Assembly: GCA_001942045.1 (NCBI GenBank)
Contig: MSTD01000065.1
Location: forward strand, 1 to 25,687
DNA from: Mycolicibacterium porcinum
Lineage (GTDB): Bacteria; Actinomycetota; Actinomycetes; Mycobacteriales; Mycobacteriaceae
DNA length: 25,687 nucleotides
Direction: 5' to 3'
Part shown: piece after piece, positions 1-9,684 of the stretch
How positions within the stretch are numbered: position 1 is the stretch's first letter
Layout: each line of letters starts with the position of its first letter
Notes under the pieces: model-generated
What the model was told of the DNA's origin: nothing
The model's database searches: none
What the model saw: the letters and a program-made list of their open reading frames with translations, nothing else
Translations under genes and position numbers: made by a program

Positions 1-2
1 CC

Positions 3-1703
3 ACCGACCTGTTGTTCAACGGTGTGATCGGACGCGAGTTGCCCCCGGGACTGACCAAGGATCAGGCCATCGCGGCCGCCCGCGCCCGCGGCGACACCAC
101 CTTTGCCGACCTGCTGTCGGGAATGAACGTGGTTCCCGGCCACGGGGTGGACTTCGCCGCGGTGGCCCGCACCCTGGGCCTGGCACTCGGCCTATATCTG
201 CTTGCCGCGGTGTTGGTTTGGCTTCAGGCCCGGCTACTCAACATCACCGTGCAGCGCACCATGGTGGCGCTGCGGGCCGAGGTTGAGGACAAGCTGCACC
301 GACTTCCGCTGTCCTACTTCGATTCCCGTCAGCGCGGTGAGGTGCTCAGCCGGGTCACCAACGACATCGACAACATTCAGACCTCGGTCTCGATGACCAT
401 CAGCCAACTGCTGACCTCGGTCCTGACCGTATTCGCAGTCCTGGTGATGATGCTGACCATCTCGCCGCTGCTGGCACTGCTGACCGTCGTCACCGTGCCG
501 CTGTCGCTGTGGGTGACCCGCTGGATCACCCGTCGCTCCCAGCCGTTGTTCGTCGCACAGTGGCGCAACACCGGCCGGATGGCGGCCCACATCGAGGAGA
601 CTTACAGCGGGTTCACGATCGTCAAGACCTTCGGACACCGAGAAGCCGCGCAGCGCCGCTTCGACGAACTCAACGACGACGTCTACCGGTCCAGCATCGG
701 AGCGCAGTTCTTCTCGGGCCTGGTCGGCCCGTCGACGATGTTCATCGGCAACCTCAGCTACGTGGCGGTCGCCGTGGTGGGCGGGCTGCAGGTCGCCGGA
801 GGGCAGATCACCCTGGGCAGCATCCAGGCGTTCATTCAGTACGTGCGTCAGTTCAACCAGCCGCTGGGCCAGGTGGCCGGGATGTACAACACGCTGCAGT
901 CCGGGATCGCCAGCGCCGAACGTGTTTTCGACCTGCTCGACGCCGACGAACAGTCACCCGACCCGGATCCCCCGCTGCAGATCCGTTCCGGCCGCGTCGA
1001 ATTCGACCGCGTGAACTTCGGCTACCTCCCGGACACCCCGGTGATCGAAGATCTGTCGCTGGTGGCCGAGGCGGGCAGCACCGTGGCCATCGTGGGCCCC
1101 ACCGGCGCGGGCAAGACCACGTGCGTGAACCTGCTGATGCGGTTCTACGACGTCGACTCCGGCCGGATCCTGATCGACGGAGTGGACATCTCGACGGTGA
1201 GCCGGCAGTCGTTGCGGTCCTCGATCGGCATGGTGCTGCAGGACACCTGGCTGTTCGGCGGCACCATCTACGACAACATCGCCTACGGCCGGCCCGATGC
1301 CGCTGAGGACGAGGTGATCGAGGCGGCCAGGGCGGCGTACGTGGACCGGTTCGTGCACACCCTGCCGGACGGATACGCAACCCGGGTGGACGACGATGGC
1401 GGCGCCATCAGCGCCGGCGAGAAGCAGCTCATCACGATCGCGCGGGCGGTGCTGGCGCGGCCGCGCGTGCTGGTGCTCGACGAGGCCACCAGCGCGGTGG
1501 ACACCCGCACCGAACTGCTGATCCAGCAGGCGATGGCCGAGTTGCGCCGGGACCGCACGAGTTTCATCATCGCCCACCGGCTTTCGACGATCCGCGATGC
1601 CGACCTGATCCTGGTGATGGACGCCGGCCGGATCATCGAACGCGGTACCCACGAGGAGCTGATGTCGCGGCATGGCCGGTACTGGGAGATGACCCGGGTC
1701 TAG
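3..1703 (+). CDS. ABC exporter half-transporter (membrane domain + ATPase), 5' end outside window
   Basis: The reading frame is open from the first base, so the N-terminus lies upstream; 566 residues are visible. The first ~310 are an ABC type-1 exporter membrane domain with several hydrophobic helices and the coupling-helix text [20 protein letters not shown]. The rest is an ATPase domain: Walker [10 protein letters not shown] at fragment residues 365-373, a signature region reading ISAGEKQ at 469-475, and Walker B VLVLDE ending at Glu494, so the catalytic glutamate is present. The signature departs from the usual LSGGQ, as often seen in one partner of heterodimeric exporters. The sequence strongly recalls M. 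tuberculosis Rv1272c, which pairs with Rv1273c; the partner would lie upstream, out of view. The substrate cannot be read from the sequence. Its TAG stop overlaps the stop of the convergent gene within CTAG. Confidence 0.93.
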   Translation, partial: TDLLFNGVIGRELPPGLTKDQAIAAARARGDTTFADLLSGMNVVPGHGVDFAAVARTLGLALGLYLLAAVLVWLQARLLNITVQRTMVALRAEVEDKLHRLPLSYFDSRQRGEVLSRVTNDIDNIQTSVSMTISQLLTSVLTVFAVLVMMLTISPLLALLTVVTVPLSLWVTRWITRRSQPLFVAQWRNTGRMAAHIEETYSGFTIVKTFGHREAAQRRFDELNDDVYRSSIGAQFFSGLVGPSTMFIGNLSYVAVAVVGGLQVAGGQITLGSIQAFIQYVRQFNQPLGQVAGMYNTLQSGIASAERVFDLLDADEQSPDPDPPLQIRSGRVEFDRVNFGYLPDTPVIEDLSLVAEAGSTVAIVGPTGAGKTTCVNLLMRFYDVDSGRILIDGVDISTVSRQSLRSSIGMVLQDTWLFGGTIYDNIAYGRPDAAEDEVIEAARAAYVDRFVHTLPDGYATRVDDDGGAISAGEKQLITIARAVLARPRVLVLDEATSAVDTRTELLIQQAMAELRRDRTSFIIAHRLSTIRDADLILVMDAGRIIERGTHEELMSRHGRYWEMTRV

Positions 1704-2230
1704 GCGCCGGGCCCTTCGGCACGCAGATCGTCGACCGTCTTCATCGCCTCGCGCAGCTTGTCGAGCCACTCCTCGGTGTGCTGGCCGACCAGGCGCACCG
1801 ACCAGGCCAGCGCGTCGGAACGGGAGCGCGCCACACCCGCGTCGACCAAGGTGTCGAGCACCTGCCGTTCAGGTTGCTTGAGCCGGGTCATCACCGGTAC
1901 GGCGATGTGGGTGAACAGGATTCGCTCGGCGCTGCCTTCGCCCACATTCACCTCGACCCCCCAGGACACCTTGCGGTCGAAGCGGCCCTGCGCCTCGTCG
2001 GCGATGCGCATGCGCTCGCCCCGCGTCTCCTCCCGGAACCGGGCGGCCCGTCCGGAGGCCCGGGCCGCGGTCTCCTCTTCGGAACCGTCGGGAAGCCGGC
2101 CGATGACGGTGATCTCTTCACGGTCGACGATCACCGTCGGATCGCCGGTGAACCAGCTGTCGGGCAATCGGCCCGCGAACCATTCGGCGGCCTCGTCAGC
2201 GGACCGGCGATGGTGTTGATGTTTGTTCAT
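1700..2230 (-). CDS. Conserved actinobacterial protein with ribbon-helix-helix-like C-terminal segment
   Basis: A 176-residue soluble protein with no signal peptide or membrane helix. The N-terminal third (around [17 protein letters not shown]) and the middle are charged and of no family I can name. The C-terminal segment around residues 120-160 ([20 protein letters not shown], then a helix) resembles the strand-helix-helix pattern of CopG/Arc-type DNA-binding or antitoxin-like proteins. That is pattern recognition, not proof. The ATG start lies inside three 8-bp tandem repeats (2228-2251), compatible with autoregulation. The gene converges on the ABC transporter gene, the two stops overlapping by three bases. 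No toxin-like partner is adjacent. Confidence 0.85.
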   Translation of the reverse strand: MNKHQHHRRSADEAAEWFAGRLPDSWFTGDPTVIVDREEITVIGRLPDGSEEETAARASGRAARFREETRGERMRIADEAQGRFDRKVSWGVEVNVGEGSAERILFTHIAVPVMTRLKQPERQVLDTLVDAGVARSRSDALAWSVRLVGQHTEEWLDKLREAMKTVDDLRAEGPGA

Positions 2231-2251
2231 GATTACATGATTACACCGTTA
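2228..2251 (-). promoter_or_regulatory. 8-bp tandem repeats over a start codon (candidate operator)
   Basis: On the plus strand the text is CATGATTA, CATGATTA, CACCGTTA: two perfect copies and one diverged copy with an exact 8-bp period, followed by another CAT. Read in the direction of the 176-residue gene the unit is GTAATCAT/TAATCATG, and the last copy includes the ATG. Such AT-rich direct repeats are rare in this GC-rich window. A protein bound here would block initiation. Binding is inferred; the repeats are seen. Confidence 0.55.
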
Positions 2252-2308
2252 CATCGCTGATGGGACGGCGTTCACCACCGGCGAACGTCGATTTTCACGG
2301 CCGCGCGG

Positions 2309-2512
2309 TCAGTTGCGCTTGAGCAGCAGTGCAGCGCCGCCGGCCAGCACCAGGGCAACCAGCAGCAGGCCGGCCCAGCCCGGGCCGGCGATCCACCACA
2401 CGGCGCCCAGCACGATGATCGCCGGCGACACCGCGAACAGCACCATGCCGGGGTGCTGCTTGAGGACCGCGAGCGCACCCTGGGCGCGGAGCGGGTCGAT
2501 TTCCTTTGCCAT
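2309..2512 (-). CDS. Small two-helix membrane protein
   Basis: A 67-residue protein beginning MAKEIDPLRAQG. Longer in-frame extensions exist, but this start gives a charged N-terminus, then a segment around 20-42 and a second around 46-63 that are strongly hydrophobic, ending LLLKRN. It is best read as a two-pass inner-membrane protein of unknown function. It sits 28 bases after the stop of the zinc dehydrogenase gene on the same strand and is probably co-transcribed with it. No clear Shine-Dalgarno sequence precedes the ATG, so the start is moderately certain. No family was recognised. Confidence 0.68.
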   Translation of the reverse strand: MAKEIDPLRAQGALAVLKQHPGMVLFAVSPAIIVLGAVWWIAGPGWAGLLLVALVLAGGAALLLKRN

Positions 2513-2540
2513 GGCACCAGAATGCCAGCTGGCCCGCCGG

Positions 2541-3569
2541 TTAGGTGGGCTGCAGCAGAATCTTGCAGTGCTTGTCGGGCTGCCGGAGCTCCTCGAACGC
2601 CTCGGCGGCGCCATCCAGTGGCAGCGTCGCCGTCACGAACGGTGCCACGTCCACCGTGCCGCTGACGATCCAGTCCAGGGCCCTGGCGAACTCGTCGGGA
2701 CGGTAGGCGAACACGAACCGGATCGAGAGTTCCTTGGTGGTGCCGACCACCGGCGTGATGGTGTCCGGCTGCATACACACCCCGACCACCACAATCCGAG
2801 TGTGCGGAGGCACCGAGTCCATCACGGTCGCGAGAATCCCCGGCACTCCGACACATTCGAACACCACCGTGTTGGCCCGCCGCGGCGAATCCATCAGCGG
2901 CGACATGGGCACCGGGGCGCCGGCCAGCTCGGCCCAGCTCGGGTACGGGCTGCTCACCGCCGGATCGATGACCACGTCGGCGCCGATCTGCTCAGCCAGC
3001 GCGCGGCGGCTGGGCGAGAAATCCGCCGCGACGACGGGCCCCACCCCGGCCGCCTTGAGGCACGCAATGACCGCCAGCCCCACCGGGCCGCAGCCGACGA
3101 CGAGCACGGCGTCACCGGGTTGCAGGTCGGCCGCCGCCACGGCGTGCACTCCCACCGCCAACGGCTCGGCAAATGCCGCGTAACGTAACGGGACGTCCCC
3201 CGATACCGGCAGCAACCGCTTCTCCTGCAGAACCAAGCGTTCGGCCAGCCCGCCCGTAACCGCCGGCGAAAGCCCCACCAGCTGAGGCCCGTCGCCGGTG
3301 TCGAGGTAGGGAACGGACGTGACCGGTGTCCCGAGCGGGACGGTGCGTTCGGTACCGGGACCGTAGTCGAGCAGTTCACCGACGAACTCGTGTCCGAGCA
3401 CGATGGCGGGCACCAGATCCGGCATCGCGGCCTGAGACTCCACCAGATGCAGGTCGGATCCGCAGATCCCGCACGCCAACGGGGCAACGAGCACCTGCCC
3501 TGACCCCGGCGTGGGTTCAGCAACATTCTCAACGCTAACCGAACCACGTTGCGCGATAACGGCTTTCAC
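2541..3569 (-). CDS. Zinc-dependent alcohol dehydrogenase family (MDR) oxidoreductase
   Basis: A 342-residue medium-chain dehydrogenase/reductase. It has the catalytic-zinc motif CGICGSDLH near residue 33, GHE near residue 58, an AEP motif around 134, and a nucleotide-binding GCGPVG around residue 160, so it should oxidise an alcohol or reduce a carbonyl with NAD(P). The usual four-cysteine structural zinc lobe is absent. I chose the GTG start (VKAVIAQRG becoming MKAV) because GGAAGGTGG lies eight bases upstream and the upstream in-frame extension does not look like protein. The substrate is unknown. It probably heads a two-gene unit with the small membrane protein. A GTAAT-C-ATTAC palindrome lies in its upstream region (3613-3623). 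Confidence 0.92.
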   Translation of the reverse strand: MKAVIAQRGSVSVENVAEPTPGSGQVLVAPLACGICGSDLHLVESQAAMPDLVPAIVLGHEFVGELLDYGPGTERTVPLGTPVTSVPYLDTGDGPQLVGLSPAVTGGLAERLVLQEKRLLPVSGDVPLRYAAFAEPLAVGVHAVAAADLQPGDAVLVVGCGPVGLAVIACLKAAGVGPVVAADFSPSRRALAEQIGADVVIDPAVSSPYPSWAELAGAPVPMSPLMDSPRRANTVVFECVGVPGILATVMDSVPPHTRIVVVGVCMQPDTITPVVGTTKELSIRFVFAYRPDEFARALDWIVSGTVDVAPFVTATLPLDGAAEAFEELRQPDKHCKILLQPT

Positions 3570-3612
3570 TGCCGATCCACCTTCCGGCCGAGCAATCCCG
3601 AAACTGGTTACC

Positions 3613-3623
3613 GTAATCATTAC
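3613..3623. promoter_or_regulatory. GTAATCATTAC inverted repeat between divergent genes
   Basis: The 126-base gap between the zinc dehydrogenase and the AIM24-like gene holds a 5-1-5 inverted repeat, GTAAT-C-ATTAC, flanked by GGTTACC on one side and AGTAC on the other. It lies 44 bases upstream of the dehydrogenase GTG. The size and AT content suit an operator for a dimeric repressor of the TetR, MarR or GntR kind; no such gene is in the window. The left eight bases, GTAATCAT, equal the repeat unit at 2228-2251. A TAATCT at 3649-3654 is a possible -10 for the rightward gene. Confidence 0.45.
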
Positions 3624-3695
3624 AGTACTTGGTGAAGTCCGGCACTTGTAATCTGGTGTCGATTTCGCCCCCACCTGACGATTCGAGGAGAGACT

Positions 3696-4571
3696 GTGAC
3701 CGCACCCTGGCAGCCCGGCTGGCTACCCGACCCGGACGGCCGCTACGAGTACCGGTGGTGGGACGGGCACTCCTGGACCGACCAGGTCTCGCACCAGGGT
3801 CAGCCGGGGCGGGCGCCACTTGCGACTCCCCCGCAGCAGGCCCAACCTCAGCCGCAGCAACCCCGGCAACCGGAAGCACCGGCCCAACCCACCGGTGACG
3901 GATTCGCCGGAATCAGCGGAGAACTCGTCGACGGCCGGTTCAGCGAGAAAGAGGCGACGCCGATCGCCAACCAGAACAAGAAGATGCTGCGGGTGCGCCT
4001 CGGTGAACCGTTCATGGCCCGGCAGGGTTCGATGGTCGCCTACCAGGGCAACGTCGACTTCGCCTTCGAAGGCGGCGGCGCCTCCAAGTTCATCAAGAAG
4101 GCCCTCACCGGCGAAGGTCTGCCGCTGATGCGCTGCCAGGGTCAGGGCGACGTGTTCCTGGCCGATCAGGGTTTCGACGTCCACCTGCTGCAGCTGTCCA
4201 ACTCGGGCCTGTCGGTCAGCGGCAAGAACGTCCTGGCTTTCTCATCGAGCCTCAACTGGAACATCGAACGGGTCCGCGGCGGCAGTATCGCCACCGGCGG
4301 CCTGTTCAACACCACGCTGCGCGGTACCGGCTGGGTGGCGCTGACCACCGACGGCCCGCCGGTGGTGCTCGACGCCTCCGAGGCCCCGACATTCGCCGAC
4401 ACCAATGCGGTGGTGGCGTGGTCGGCGCACCTGCAGACTCAGCTCAAGACGAGCTTCAAGGCCGGCGCGCTGATCGGCCGGGGCTCGGGCGAGGCGCTCC
4501 AGGTCGCTTTCCACGGCAACGGCTTTGTGATCGTGCAGCCCTCGGAGGGGGTCACGGTTCCGATGCAGTGA
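3696..4571 (+). CDS. DUF2510-AIM24 family protein
   Basis: A 291-residue protein with a GTG start preceded by GAGGAGAG four bases upstream. Residues 1-33 form a DUF2510 module (WQPGWLPDPDGRYEYRWWDG), a small actinobacterial domain common at the N-terminus of membrane-associated or secretion-related proteins. Residues ~38-66 are a Gln/Pro-rich linker. The rest is an AIM24-type beta-rich domain: residues ~68-290 with GFDVHLLQL, VSGKNVLAF and GNGFVIVQPSEG. No signal peptide or membrane helix is evident. The AIM24 family is widespread but its molecular role is poorly defined, so no activity is assigned. The last 20 bases overlap the end of the convergent MFS gene. Confidence 0.9.
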   Translation: MTAPWQPGWLPDPDGRYEYRWWDGHSWTDQVSHQGQPGRAPLATPPQQAQPQPQQPRQPEAPAQPTGDGFAGISGELVDGRFSEKEATPIANQNKKMLRVRLGEPFMARQGSMVAYQGNVDFAFEGGGASKFIKKALTGEGLPLMRCQGQGDVFLADQGFDVHLLQLSNSGLSVSGKNVLAFSSSLNWNIERVRGGSIATGGLFNTTLRGTGWVALTTDGPPVVLDASEAPTFADTNAVVAWSAHLQTQLKTSFKAGALIGRGSGEALQVAFHGNGFVIVQPSEGVTVPMQ

Positions 4572-5814
4572 GCGACGCGGCGGGCGCCAGCTTGCCGCCG
4601 TCGCGAGTCAGCAGGTAGAGCGCCGCCGCGGACACCAGCCCGATTGCCGTGAGGCCCAGCCACACCAATTCGGCCAGGCCCGCGGCGCGCGCCGCACCGA
4701 TCAGCGAGCCCGTCGCCACGTTGCCCAGCAGGATCCCGACTCCGACGACGGTGTTGTAGAAGCCGTAGTGGGTGGCGACCAGCCGATCACCCGAAAGCGC
4801 CACGACGGTGTCCATCTCGAACGGGAACACCGCCGCCGAGCCGAGTGCCAGCAGCGCCGACGAACCAAGCAGTGCGGCCACCGCGGCCGCGGTACCGAAC
4901 CGATCGCCATCGGGCACCACGGCCATCGGAACGAAGGCCGCCGCGAGCACCAACAAGCCGACCACCAGGCTGCGGCGCGGGCCCCAGCGGTCACCGAACC
5001 ATCGCGTGATGCGCAGCTGCCCGCCCACCGCGATCACCCCGGACACCACGAACACGGCTGCCACCAATGCTGTTTCATTGCCGGGCCGCAGGACCGCAGC
5101 CTGCAGCGGCAACGCCAGGTACACCTGGAACGACAGCACGTACGACCCGATCATCGCCACCGAGAACAGCAGGAACCCGCGGTTGGCGACGACGCCGCGC
5201 CAGTCGTCGAGTACCGAACTCCGTTGCGTCACGGGCTCCGCGCGGTGCCGGGGCAGCGCGAGCAGCTGCGCCACGGTGAGCACCGCGAAGACTCCGGCTG
5301 CCGCGGCGGCGGCCACCCGGAAATCGAACGCCAGCAACGCCATTCCCGCCAGCGGACCCAGCAGGATCCCGGCCTGGTAGAACACGTTGAACGTCGCGAA
5401 CGCCTCGACCCTCCGGTCACCGGCATCGGCGGCCAGATAGGCCCGAACCGCCGGGTTGAACAGAGCTCCGGCGAAACCTGTTGCCGCCGAAGCAATCAGC
5501 ATCGCAGGCAGCGAGTCCGCGACGACGAGCAGACCGAATCCCGCAGTACGTAAAAGACATCCGGCGACGATCAGCGGCTTGTAACCCAGCCGGTCGGCCA
5601 GGGTGCCGCCGACGATGAACATGCCCTGCTGTGAAAAGTTGCGCACGCCCAGCACCAGCCCGACGGCCCACGCCGCGAGACCGAGCGGCCCGGCGAGATA
5701 CCCGGCCAGGTACGGCATCAGCATGTAGAAACCCAGATTGATGCCGAACTGGTTGACCATCAACAGCCGGCTGGGCAGGTCGAAACTGCGGAACTGTGCG
5801 ACGAGCCCGCTCAT
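4552..5814 (-). CDS. MFS transporter, Rv0849-like, last gene of copper operon
   Basis: A 420-residue, very hydrophobic protein with about twelve membrane helices and the MFS loop motif [12 protein letters not shown] between helices 2 and 3. I chose ATG at 5814, not the longer frame, because it overlaps the cysK2 stop as ATGA, a classic coupling arrangement. In M. tuberculosis the gene after cysK2 (Rv0848) is also an MFS transporter (Rv0849), known as part of the copper-responsive RicR regulon. An efflux role linked to copper or a sulfur metabolite is therefore inferred from context; the substrate is not visible. It converges on the AIM24 gene with a 20-base overlap. Confidence 0.93.
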   Translation of the reverse strand: MSGLVAQFRSFDLPSRLLMVNQFGINLGFYMLMPYLAGYLAGPLGLAAWAVGLVLGVRNFSQQGMFIVGGTLADRLGYKPLIVAGCLLRTAGFGLLVVADSLPAMLIASAATGFAGALFNPAVRAYLAADAGDRRVEAFATFNVFYQAGILLGPLAGMALLAFDFRVAAAAAAGVFAVLTVAQLLALPRHRAEPVTQRSSVLDDWRGVVANRGFLLFSVAMIGSYVLSFQVYLALPLQAAVLRPGNETALVAAVFVVSGVIAVGGQLRITRWFGDRWGPRRSLVVGLLVLAAAFVPMAVVPDGDRFGTAAAVAALLGSSALLALGSAAVFPFEMDTVVALSGDRLVATHYGFYNTVVGVGILLGNVATGSLIGAARAAGLAELVWLGLTAIGLVSAAALYLLTRDGGKLAPAASLTASEP

Positions 5815-6899
5815 CCGGCCACCGCCATCGGATCGGCGACGGTCTCGCACCGCGTCCAGGATTGCACGACGCGGTCGGTCGGCTTGGCGATCGTCTCCGG
5901 TTCATCGGCAGGTTGGTGATCGAGCAGCCCGAGCTCACGGCAGTACTCGTCGTTGTACACCGTGTCGAAATAGCGCTGCGGTCCGTCGGGGAACACGGCG
6001 GCAATCGTGGTGCCGCGCGGCTGGTTTCGGGCCACCCAACCGGCGACCAGGGCGGCCGCGCCGACGCTCCAGCCACCGCTCGCGTAGTACGTCGAGGCCA
6101 ATTTCCTGGCGGCCCACACCGCGTCGGCCGGCGCCACCCAGTGCACCTCGTCGAACGCACCGTAGTCCACATTGCGGGGATAGATGCTCGAGCCCAGGCC
6201 CCTCATCACCCGGGTAGCGGCGGGTTGACCGAATATCGTGGAACCGATCGTGTCGACACCGATCAAGCGCATATTCGGGTTGAACTCCCGCAGCACCCGC
6301 GCCACCCCGGCAGAATGCCCGCCCGTGCCCACCGAGCAGACCAGCACGTCGACATGACCGATCTGGGCATTGAGTTCCAACGCCAAGGGTCGGTAGGCCT
6401 CGACGTTGTCCGGGTTGTTGTACTGGTCGGGATACCACGAGGTTTCGTCGGCCGCGAGCAGCTCGGCCACCCGGTCCCGACGGGCCTGCTGCCAGCCCCC
6501 GTTGGGATGCGGTTCGGTGACTGGTGACACCTCGGCACCATAGGCGGTCAACATTCGCTCCATGATGGGCTCCAGGCCCGGGTCGGTCACCAGGGTCACC
6601 GGATGGTGATACATCGTTCCCGCGAACGCGAGGCCCAGCCCCAAAGTGCCACTGGTTGATTCGATGATCCGGCCGCCTGGCTTCAGATCGCCGCGGGCGC
6701 GGGCCTGCTCGACCATGTGCATGGCGGGGCGATCCTTCATACCGCCGGGGTTGAAACCTTCGAGTTTCGCCCAGAATCCGCGCCCGGCGTCGGCGAACGG
6801 AGTGGACACCCACAGCGTGGGAGTGTGACCGACCATGGTGTTGGGCCCACGGTTTCGGCGCAGTACGTGAAATGAACGGGTGGACAGGGCATGATTCAT
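5811..6899 (-). CDS. cysK2: CysK2-like PLP enzyme (S-sulfocysteine synthase type)
   Basis: A 362-residue member of the cysteine synthase/cystathionine beta-synthase fold. The PLP lysine is Lys55 in GGMKDRPA, and the substrate loop reads [12 protein letters not shown] instead of the TSGNTG of ordinary CysK/Cys[10 protein letters not shown] is the phosphate-binding loop. These variants and the text MVGHTPTLW match M. tuberculosis CysK2 (Rv0848), reported to make S-sulfocysteine from O-phosphoserine and thiosulfate. Order and neighbours (lpqS before, MFS after) match Rv0847-Rv0849. It lies 72 bases after lpqS and overlaps the MFS start by four bases. No strong Shine-Dalgarno is seen, so the start could shift slightly. 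Exact substrates are inferred by homology. Confidence 0.9.
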   Translation of the reverse strand: MNHALSTRSFHVLRRNRGPNTMVGHTPTLWVSTPFADAGRGFWAKLEGFNPGGMKDRPAMHMVEQARARGDLKPGGRIIESTSGTLGLGLAFAGTMYHHPVTLVTDPGLEPIMERMLTAYGAEVSPVTEPHPNGGWQQARRDRVAELLAADETSWYPDQYNNPDNVEAYRPLALELNAQIGHVDVLVCSVGTGGHSAGVARVLREFNPNMRLIGVDTIGSTIFGQPAATRVMRGLGSSIYPRNVDYGAFDEVHWVAPADAVWAARKLASTYYASGGWSVGAAALVAGWVARNQPRGTTIAAVFPDGPQRYFDTVYNDEYCRELGLLDHQPADEPETIAKPTDRVVQSWTRCETVADPMAVAG

Positions 6900-6920
6900 C
6901 GATTTGCCGTTTCTGTATCC

Positions 6921-6966
6921 GCCGCGGCCGAGCGCGGCTACTGACCTGGACTGCGTTGGGACGCAG
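6921..6966 (-). other. Two short perfect hairpins between lpqS and cysK2
   Basis: The 72-base gap contains CTGCGT-tggg-ACGCAG (6951-6966, six base pairs, four-base loop) five bases after the lpqS stop, and GCCGCG-N6-CGCGGC (6921-6938). Neither is followed by a T-run in the direction of transcription. They could be partial terminators, processing sites or RNA-stabilising structures that set the lpqS:cysK2 ratio. GC-rich DNA forms such short stems by chance, so confidence is low. Confidence 0.3.
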
Positions 6967-6971
6967 GCAGA

Positions 6972-7367
6972 TCAGCGGCGCGTGATACAGATCCGGATGA
7001 GTAGTTCCTGTCCGGCGAGCAGGACACCATGGCGGTCCGGTGGACCTCGCTGCGCACGCACCGCGGCGCACGCGCACAACACCGTGCAGCCCACGATGAA
7101 GGCCACGACCGACAATGCGGCCGCGGGGGTGACGGAAGACCTGGGCAGCACGGCGGCGGTGAAGCCGTCCGGCATGTGTGAAGCCGCGTTGTCGCCGACG
7201 TGGGGGTGGTCCAGCATCATCGAAGCGGGGTCTGCGCCGATCGCAGCCGAGACCGGATGCGGCAGATGTGTGGGGTGATCGTGGCTCGTCGCCTGCCACT
7301 GCCCGGCGAGTGCTCCCGCCCACAACACGATCACCATCATGGCCGCCAGCCGTGACAGTGAGTGCAT
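6972..7367 (-). CDS. lpqS: LpqS-like copper-responsive His-rich membrane/exported protein
   Basis: A 131-residue protein taken from the ATG at 7367, where GGGGAG lies seven bases upstream; in-frame starts 18 and 33 bases further upstream are possible. Residues ~8-22 are a hydrophobic anchor or signal, followed by a His-rich stretch with His29, 31, 34, 37, 54, 56 and 64. A second hydrophobic segment, residues ~82-103, carries Cys94, 98 and 100, and the tail is LLIRICITRR. Length, His pattern and tail match LpqS (Rv0847), a member of the copper-induced RicR regulon. A convincing lipobox is not visible, so lipoprotein status is doubtful. Role: copper handling outside the membrane, inferred. It lies 100 bases after the Cu+-ATPase gene. 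Confidence 0.83.
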   Translation of the reverse strand: MHSLSRLAAMMVIVLWAGALAGQWQATSHDHPTHLPHPVSAAIGADPASMMLDHPHVGDNAASHMPDGFTAAVLPRSSVTPAAALSVVAFIVGCTVLCACAAVRAQRGPPDRHGVLLAGQELLIRICITRR

Positions 7368-7467
7368 GCGAGCGCTCCCCGACATCACGATGTTTCCCAC
7401 TGTAGCGCCGCGATTCCCTCGATTCTGGTTGTGCGCGAATCGAATCCAGCCTGTGACAGATCTGCGA

Positions 7468-9684
7468 TCATCGGAATCTCCTCAGCCGCAGGCTGTTGGT
7501 GACCACGAAGACCGAGGAGAATGCCATCGCGGCGCCGGCCAGCATGGGGTTGAGCAGTCCGGCCGCGGCCAGCGGCAAGGCGGCGACGTTGTAGGCGAAG
7601 GCCCAGAACAGGTTGCCCTTGATCGTGGCCAGTGTGCGCCGGGACAACCGGATGGCATCGGCTGCCGACCGCAGATCACCGCGCACCAGCGTCAGGTCAC
7701 TGGCCTCGATCGCCACGTCAGTTCCGGTACCCATGGCCAGGCCCAGGTCGGCCTGAGCCAGTGCCGCGGCGTCGTTGACCCCGTCACCGACCATGGCGAC
7801 CACTCGGCCTTCATCCTGCAGGCGCTTGACCACATCGACCTTGTCCTGCGGTAGCACCTCTGCGTAAACCTCTTGCACGCCAACCTGTTCGGCGATCGCG
7901 CGGGCTGCGGCCTCATTGTCGCCGGTCAGCATGATCGGCTCCAGGCCGAGGGCACGAAGCTGCTCGATGGCCTCCTTCGAGGTGGGCTTGACCGCGTCGG
8001 CGACTACCAGCACCGCCCGTGCCTGTCCGTCCCACCCCACGGCGATCGCCGTGCGACCCAGGGCCTGAGCCTCGCGCATCGCGGTGTCCAGATCCGGAGG
8101 CAGCGGTTGGGACCAGTCCGCCAGCAGCTGGCGGCGGCCCACCACCAAAGCATGGCCGTCGACGACGCCCTGCACTCCGAGGCCGGCCACATTGGCGAAC
8201 GCCTCGACCTGCGGCAGCTCCCCGACCTTGTCGCGGGCCCCCTTGGCGATGGCCCGCGCGATCGGGTGCTCGGAGCCGTCCTCGACCGCACCGGCCAACC
8301 GCAGTACCTCGGCGGGATCCTCACCGGCGGTGGTGATCACGTCGAGCAGAGTCATGGCCCCCGTGGTCACCGTCCCGGTCTTGTCCAACACCACGGTGTC
8401 CACGCGGCGGGTGGACTCCAGCACCTCGGGGCCCTTGATCAGAATGCCGAGTTGCGCACCGCGGCCGGTCCCGACCAACAGTGCGGTCGGAGTGGCGAGC
8501 CCCAGCGCACACGGGCAAGCGATGATCAACACCGCCACTGCGGCGGTGAAAGCCGCGGCCACCGATCCGCCGGTGCCCATCCAGAAACCGAGCGTGCCGA
8601 CCGCAAGAGCGATGACGATGGGTACGAAGACCGCGGACACCTTGTCGGCCAGGCGCTGCGCCTGGGCCTTGCCGGATTGTGCGTCCTCGACCAGCCGGGC
8701 CATCTGCGCCAGCTGAGTGTCCGAGCCGATTCGCTTGGCCCGCACCACGAGCCGGCCGCCGACGTTGACCGTGGCGCCGACCACCTGGTCACCCGGGGCC
8801 ACTTCCACCGGAACCGATTCGCCGGTGAGCATCGAGGCATCCACCGCGGACGAGCCGTCGACCACCTCGCCGTCGGTGGCGATCTTCTCCCCGGGCCGCA
8901 CCACGAACTCGTCACCCACCGCGAGTGATTCGATGGGAATGCGTTGTTCCGCACCATTTCTCAGTACCGCGACGTCCTTAGCACCGAGCTCAAGCAGCGC
9001 CCGCAGCGCCGCCCCGGCCCGCCGTTTGGACTTCGCCTCGAAATACCGGCCGGCCAGGATGAACGTGGTGACGCCCGCGGCGACTTCGAGGTAGATGTTG
9101 CCGGTGCCGTCGGATTGGGAGATCGACAATGAGAACGGATGCGTCATTCCCGGCATCCCGGCGGTACCCCAGAACAGCGCGTACAGCGACCAGCCGAACG
9201 CCGCGATGGTGCCCATCGAGATGAGCGTGTCCATGGTGGCGGTACCGTGCCGCAGATTGGTCCACGCGGCGCGGTGGAACGGCAGCGCACCCCACACAAC
9301 GACCGGCGCGGCCAGGGTCAGCGAGAGCCATTGCCAGTTGGTGAACTGCAGCGCAGGCACCATCGCCATGGCAACGACGGGGACGGTCAGCACCGCGGAC
9401 ACGATCAGCCGGGTGCGCAACGCGGCGGTCGGATCGTCCTCGACATGATTCTCGCCCGGTTCGGCGACGGGCAATTGCGCTGTGTAGCCCGCGGTTTCGA
9501 CGGCCTCGATCAGCTGCTCGGGTGTCACCTCGCCCGCGACGTCGACGGTGGCCTTCTCGGTGGCGAAGTTCACCGTCGCGGTGACGCCGTCGAGTTTGTT
9601 GAGTTTGCGCTCGATACGTCCGGCGCACGACGCACACGTCATCCCGCCGATGTCCAGTACGACATGACCGGTAGCGGTGCTCAT
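7468..9684 (-). CDS. copA: Cu(I)-translocating P1B-type ATPase
   Basis: A 738-residue heavy-metal ATPase that exports Cu(I) from the cytoplasm at the expense of ATP. An N-terminal heavy-metal-associated domain carries GMTCASC at 14-20. The transmembrane CPC is 390-392, the phosphorylated aspartate is Asp434 in DKTGT, SEHPIA lies in the nucleotide domain, and GDGVND is 633-638. The late helices contain YN (FAYNVAALP) and MAFSS, the residues that mark Cu+-ATPases rather than Zn or Co ones. The ATG at 9684 overlaps the stop of the preceding gene as ATGA. It resembles mycobacterial CtpV/CtpA/CtpB; which one is not decidable here, so the general symbol is used. Confidence 0.96.
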   Translation of the reverse strand: MSTATGHVVLDIGGMTCASCAGRIERKLNKLDGVTATVNFATEKATVDVAGEVTPEQLIEAVETAGYTAQLPVAEPGENHVEDDPTAALRTRLIVSAVLTVPVVAMAMVPALQFTNWQWLSLTLAAPVVVWGALPFHRAAWTNLRHGTATMDTLISMGTIAAFGWSLYALFWGTAGMPGMTHPFSLSISQSDGTGNIYLEVAAGVTTFILAGRYFEAKSKRRAGAALRALLELGAKDVAVLRNGAEQRIPIESLAVGDEFVVRPGEKIATDGEVVDGSSAVDASMLTGESVPVEVAPGDQVVGATVNVGGRLVVRAKRIGSDTQLAQMARLVEDAQSGKAQAQRLADKVSAVFVPIVIALAVGTLGFWMGTGGSVAAAFTAAVAVLIIACPCALGLATPTALLVGTGRGAQLGILIKGPEVLESTRRVDTVVLDKTGTVTTGAMTLLDVITTAGEDPAEVLRLAGAVEDGSEHPIARAIAKGARDKVGELPQVEAFANVAGLGVQGVVDGHALVVGRRQLLADWSQPLPPDLDTAMREAQALGRTAIAVGWDGQARAVLVVADAVKPTSKEAIEQLRALGLEPIMLTGDNEAAARAIAEQVGVQEVYAEVLPQDKVDVVKRLQDEGRVVAMVGDGVNDAAALAQADLGLAMGTGTDVAIEASDLTLVRGDLRSAADAIRLSRRTLATIKGNLFWAFAYNVAALPLAAAGLLNPMLAGAAMAFSSVFVVTNSLRLRRFR

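Noticed and set aside
5935..7323. 462-codon minus-strand frame across cysK2 and lpqS
   Set aside because: It overlaps two recognised genes on the same strand in another frame and gives Arg/Gly-rich text without family motifs.
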